Part shown: positions 5,035-5,113 of the stretch, in pieces
Numbering within the stretch: position 1 is the first letter of the stretch
Layout: the number at the start of each line of letters is the position of its first letter
Origin: Clostridia bacterium
Lineage (GTDB): Bacteria; Bacillota; Clostridia; Christensenellales; UBA1242
Assembly (NCBI GenBank): GCA_017539765.1
Contig: JAFYCH010000019.1
Location: 1-5,113, forward strand
Length of the DNA: 5,113 nt
Reading direction: 5' to 3'
Made by a program: the position numbers and the translations under genes
The notes under the pieces: model-generated
The model's input: only the letters and a program-made list of their open reading frames with translations
Database searches by the model: none
What the model was told of the DNA's origin: nothing

Positions 5035-5113
5035 ATCTTTTCACAAAAGGTATCTTTTGCGAAATGTTGTGGCAAAAAACAAAAAAATGGCATAAAAAAA
5101 GTGGGGGAGATTT
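5035..5113 (-). repeat. Outer inverted repeat, right copy
   Basis: This is the inverted partner of 1497-1575, identical over all 79 bases and reaching the last base of the window. Read on the plus strand it ends in GGGGGAG plus four bases, exactly the position at which the left copy meets the glmM start codon. The repeat may therefore continue beyond the window. Confidence 0.95.
5103..5109 (+). promoter_or_regulatory. Ribosome binding site copy pointing out of the window
   Basis: GGGGGAG followed by four bases reaches the window end. It is the inverted copy of the glmM ribosome binding site, so a start codon would be expected at 5114 on the plus strand. Nothing beyond is visible. Confidence 0.45.

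Noticed and set aside
1497..5113. Composite transposon or IS element with 79-base terminal inverted repeats
   Set aside because: No transposase is encoded inside. The left repeat is exactly the working leader and ribosome binding site of glmM, and target-site duplications cannot be seen because the right repeat ends with the window.
4817..5113. tRNA or other structured RNA gene in the right intergenic region
   Set aside because: The only structures found are the promoter hairpin, the palindromic repeat and the inverted repeat; no cloverleaf or known riboswitch core is recognisable.

Overview
The window is low-GC bacterial DNA with A/T-tract-rich intergenic regions and good Shine-Dalgarno sites. 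It carries a bacterial GlmM and two proteins with SipW-type (TasA/camelysin-like) signal peptides. These traits point to an uncultured Firmicutes lineage, perhaps a gut Clostridia or Bacilli relative; this is inference, and no taxonomic marker other than glmM is present. Tryptophan is encoded by TGG where checked, and TGA appears only as the glmM stop, so nothing suggests a variant genetic code.

Layout: 1-200 is AT-rich intergenic DNA. glmM (phosphoglucosamine mutase) occupies 201-1496 on the minus strand. Diverging from it on the plus strand is a SipW-tagged secreted protein gene (1641-2231). A strong bidirectional hairpin terminator (2251-2280) follows. A 595-residue coiled-coil, phage-tail-fibre-like protein gene (2299-4086, minus) comes next. 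A second SipW-tagged gene (4223-4816, minus) lies upstream of it, with its own terminator (4173-4199). A 297-base region (4817-5113) closes the window; it holds that gene's promoter, an imperfect palindromic repeat and a long inverted repeat.

The most striking feature is nested inverted symmetry. The glmM leader (1497-1575) recurs without a mismatch, inverted, at the right edge (5035-5113), 79 of 79 bases. Inside it, the first 104 coding bases of the two SipW-tagged genes form a second inverted pair (1641-1744 and 4713-4816) with only two mismatches, both synonymous. The two mature proteins are clearly homologous but much more diverged. The promoter regions of the two genes also share a TTGGTAT box at almost the same distance from the start codon, followed by different short hairpins. 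The picture fits an inverted duplication of the glmM-sipW-tag intergenic region and gene start, or an invertible or gene-converting surface-protein locus with constant leaders and variable bodies. The tail-fibre-like gene lies in the middle of the segment that would flip.

Functionally, glmM is a housekeeping gene for UDP-GlcNAc and wall synthesis. The two SipW-tagged products are probably exported fibre or coat-like surface proteins that need a SipW-type signal peptidase, which is not encoded here. The tail-fibre-like protein has no signal peptide; its link to the other two is by position only. No integrase, invertase or transposase is visible in the window.
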